Of a stretch of DNA of 64,000 nucleotides, positions 62,512 to 64,000 are shown one piece after another. Each line of letters begins with the position of its first letter. Position 1 is the stretch's first letter. Source of the stretch: an uncultured Pseudokineococcus sp. GTDB lineage: Bacteria; Actinomycetota; Actinomycetes; Actinomycetales; Quadrisphaeraceae. A model generated the notes under the pieces. The model made no database searches and was not told the origin of the DNA. It saw only the letters and a program-made list of their open reading frames with translations. The position numbers were made by a program, and so were the translations under genes. The DNA lies in the NCBI RefSeq assembly GCF_947499845.1, contig NZ_CANMPM010000002.1, forward strand, positions 62,001 through 126,000. The letters are read 5' to 3'.

Positions 62512-63632
62512 AGCTCGAGGCTCCCGCGGCGGCGCCGCACGAGGGCCACGAGGACGGGCGCCCCGAGGAGCGCCGCCACGACGCCGACCTGCACCTCGCC
62601 CGGCCGGGCGACCACCCGGCCGAGGACGTCGGCGAGGAGCAGCAGCGTGGGCGCGACGAGCGCCGACAGCGGCAGCAGCCACCGGTGCGCGGGGCCGGTG
62701 AGCGCGCGGACGAGGTGCGGGACGGCGAGGCCGACGAAGGCGATGGGGCCGGCGAGCGCCGTCGCCCCGCCGCAGAGCAGCACCGCGGCGAGGGCCCCGA
62801 GGGCGCGCACCGCCCCGGTGCGCTGGCCGAGCCCGCGGGCGACGTCGTCGCCGAGCTGGAGCGCGTCGAGCGCCGGCGCGAGCAGCAGGGCGAGGAGGAC
62901 GCCCGCGGCGACGACGGGCAGCACGGCCGCCACGGCGGAGAGGTCCCGGCCGACGAGGGAGCCGACCTGCCAGAAGCGGAACTGGTCGAAGGTGGCGGAG
63001 TCCGTGACGAGGACGCCCGTGGTGAGCGACAGCAGCAGGGCGCTGACCGCCGCGCCCGCCAGCGTCAGCTTGACCGGCGTGGCCCCCTCGCGCCCCGTCG
63101 CCGCCACGAGGTGCACGACGACGGCGGCCGCTGCGGCCCCGGCCAGCGCGAACCACACGTAGCCGCCCGGGCTCGTGACGCCGAGCACGCTGATCGCGAG
63201 GACGACCGCCGTGGCGGCGCCCGCGTTGACGCCGAGGAGCCCCGGGTCGGCGAGGGGGTTGCGCGTGAGCCCCTGCATGACGGCCCCGGCCAGGCCGAGC
63301 GCCGTGCCGGCGACGAGGCCGACCACGGTCCGCGGCAGCCGCAGGTCGAGGACGACGAGGTGGTCGGTGCTCGACCGGTCCGGCGCGAGCAGCGCCTCGA
63401 CGACGACGCCCGGGGAGATGCCGCGGGAGCCCACGGCGAGGCTCAGCAGGGCGGCCGCCACGAGCGCCGCGAGCGCGAGGAGCACCGCCGCGACGAGCAC
63501 CGGGCGACCGCGCCGCCGACCGGCAGCGGCGGGGACTGCTCCGCGAGCAGAGGCAGGGGTGCCGGCACCGGCCCGCGCCTGCGGCCCGCGTGCGGCGCCC
63601 GGCCGGGCCGACGACGGGGCCGGCGCGCTCAT
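62508..63632 (-). CDS. Iron-siderophore ABC permease (FecCD family, first subunit)
   Basis: This encodes 374 residues. Signatures: LDLRLPRTVVGLVAGTALGLAGAVMQGLTRNPLADPGLLGVNAGA, FWQVGSLVGRDL, ARGLGQRTGAVRALGALAAVLL and GPIAFVGLAVPHLVRALTG. ATG 63632 is used because an IdeR/DtxR-like box lies directly upstream; the first 45 residues are low-complexity. It is the first gene of the iron-uptake operon. Confidence 0.94.
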   Translation of the reverse strand: MSAPAPSSARPGAARGPQARAGAGTPASARGAVPAAAGRRRGRPVLVAAVLLALAALVAAALLSLAVGSRGISPGVVVEALLAPDRSSTDHLVVLDLRLPRTVVGLVAGTALGLAGAVMQGLTRNPLADPGLLGVNAGAATAVVLAISVLGVTSPGGYVWFALAGAAAAAVVVHLVAATGREGATPVKLTLAGAAVSALLLSLTTGVLVTDSATFDQFRFWQVGSLVGRDLSAVAAVLPVVAAGVLLALLLAPALDALQLGDDVARGLGQRTGAVRALGALAAVLLCGGATALAGPIAFVGLAVPHLVRALTGPAHRWLLPLSALVAPTLLLLADVLGRVVARPGEVQVGVVAALLGAPVLVALVRRRRGSLEL

Positions 63633-63651
63633 GCAGGCGAGCCTAACCTCG
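63633..63651 (-). promoter_or_regulatory. IdeR/DtxR iron-box candidate
   Basis: On the minus strand CGAGGTTAGGCTCGCCTGC matches the DtxR/IdeR consensus TWAGGTTAGSCTAACCTWA at about 13 of 19 positions, with the core AGGTTAGGCT intact. It lies against the permease start codon. Confidence 0.65.
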
Positions 63652-63695
63652 TCCGGCGCGGCCGTCGTCACGCGCGAGGCCCGCTCGCCGGCGGC

Positions 63696-64000
63696 TCAGG
63701 CGTCGGCCGGGGGCGCCCCGCCGTCGGGCTCCATCCACAGGACGCCCCAGGCGTGGCCGTCCGGGTCGAGGAACGTCCGGCGATAGACCGACCCGTCGTC
63801 CTGCACCGGCTCCGGCCGCGCCCCGCCGGCCGTCTCGGCGCGCGCCACGAGGTCGTCGACGCCCTCGCGGGAGCTCGCGGGCAGGCACACGACGACCTCG
63901 CGGGGATCGCCCGGCGAGGCGACGGGCCCGGGCGCGAGGGCGGCGAAGCGCTCGCGCTGCAGGAGGAGCACCACGACCTCGGTGCCGACGACGAGCGTCG
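63696..64000 (-). CDS. VOC-family (glyoxalase-like) protein, 5' end beyond the window
   Basis: About 101 residues are visible; the frame is open to the window edge, so the N-terminal part is missing. The end of a vicinal-oxygen-chelate fold is recognisable: LLLQRERFAALAP, EVVVCLPASSREGVDDLVARAETAGG and RRTFLDPDGHAWGVLWMEPD, where the last Glu is the usual metal ligand. Related proteins are PhnB/DUF-like extradiol-type proteins of unknown substrate. It is convergent to nothing and upstream of the iron operon on the same strand, but probably a separate unit. Confidence 0.8.
   Translation of the reverse strand, partial: TLVVGTEVVVLLLQRERFAALAPGPVASPGDPREVVVCLPASSREGVDDLVARAETAGGARPEPVQDDGSVYRRTFLDPDGHAWGVLWMEPDGGAPPADA

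Overview
The window is about 75% G+C and tightly packed. Many genes start with GTG, and many share 1- or 4-base overlaps (ATGA/GTGA). It carries an Rpf-type resuscitation factor, a DUF222/HNH (13E12-type) gene, a fadA2-fabG4-htdX-like trio and the order metG-tatD-rpfB-rsmA-ispE. Together these indicate a high-GC actinobacterium, perhaps Kineosporiaceae-like, though the genus is an inference. No phage, transposase, rRNA or CRISPR array was seen; one tRNA-Gln(TTG) lies at 31765-31836.

Layout. (1) 1-3066: the 3' part of a large secreted PKD protein with a nearly perfect 1178-bp internal tandem duplication. (2) 3097-23900: a surface-polysaccharide locus. It has a Wzz-like protein, an O-antigen ligase/polymerase-like protein, a flippase, GT2, GT14 and Alg14/Alg13-like glycosyltransferases, an initiating glycosyl-phosphotransferase, a phosphotransferase-fold protein, a secreted GH-A-type glycosidase and three sulfotransferases. 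Among these genes are cysC-like, cysD, cysN and cysQ, which activate sulfate to PAPS and remove the PAP by-product. The simplest reading is a complete module for making and exporting a sulfated exopolysaccharide. (3) 24083-31554: pth, rplY, a TauE exporter, a Tat-exported PHP protein, an Rrf2 regulator, prs and glmU. (4) 31765-40191: tRNA-Gln, an acyl-ACP desaturase, a TetR regulator, the divergent thiolase / FabG4 / MaoC lipid module, an AbiEi-DUF559 protein flanked by two 52-bp inverted-repeat elements, a MarR regulator and a membrane ABM protein. (5) 40252-49165: ABC-F, ispE, rsmA, rpfB, tatD and metG. Two different 41-42-bp tandem arrays bracket ispE. (6) 49236-56183: a lipoprotein, an alpha/beta hydrolase, a DUF222-HNH protein with an SOS-like box, and a secreted M6 peptidase. 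(7) 56376-60469: a class I aminotransferase, rsmI and a protein O-mannosyltransferase. (8) 60524-63632: an iron-siderophore ABC importer behind an IdeR/DtxR-like box. A truncated VOC gene ends the window.

How it fits together. ATP sulfurylase (CysDN) and APS kinase (CysC-like) would make PAPS, the sulfotransferases would use it on the polysaccharide, and CysQ would hydrolyse the PAP left over. The initiating transferase, glycosyltransferases, flippase, polymerase and chain-length protein would build and export the chain, and the secreted glycosidase may trim it. The housekeeping blocks keep the actinobacterial order known from Mycobacterium tuberculosis Rv1007c-Rv1019, interrupted by lineage-specific insertions.
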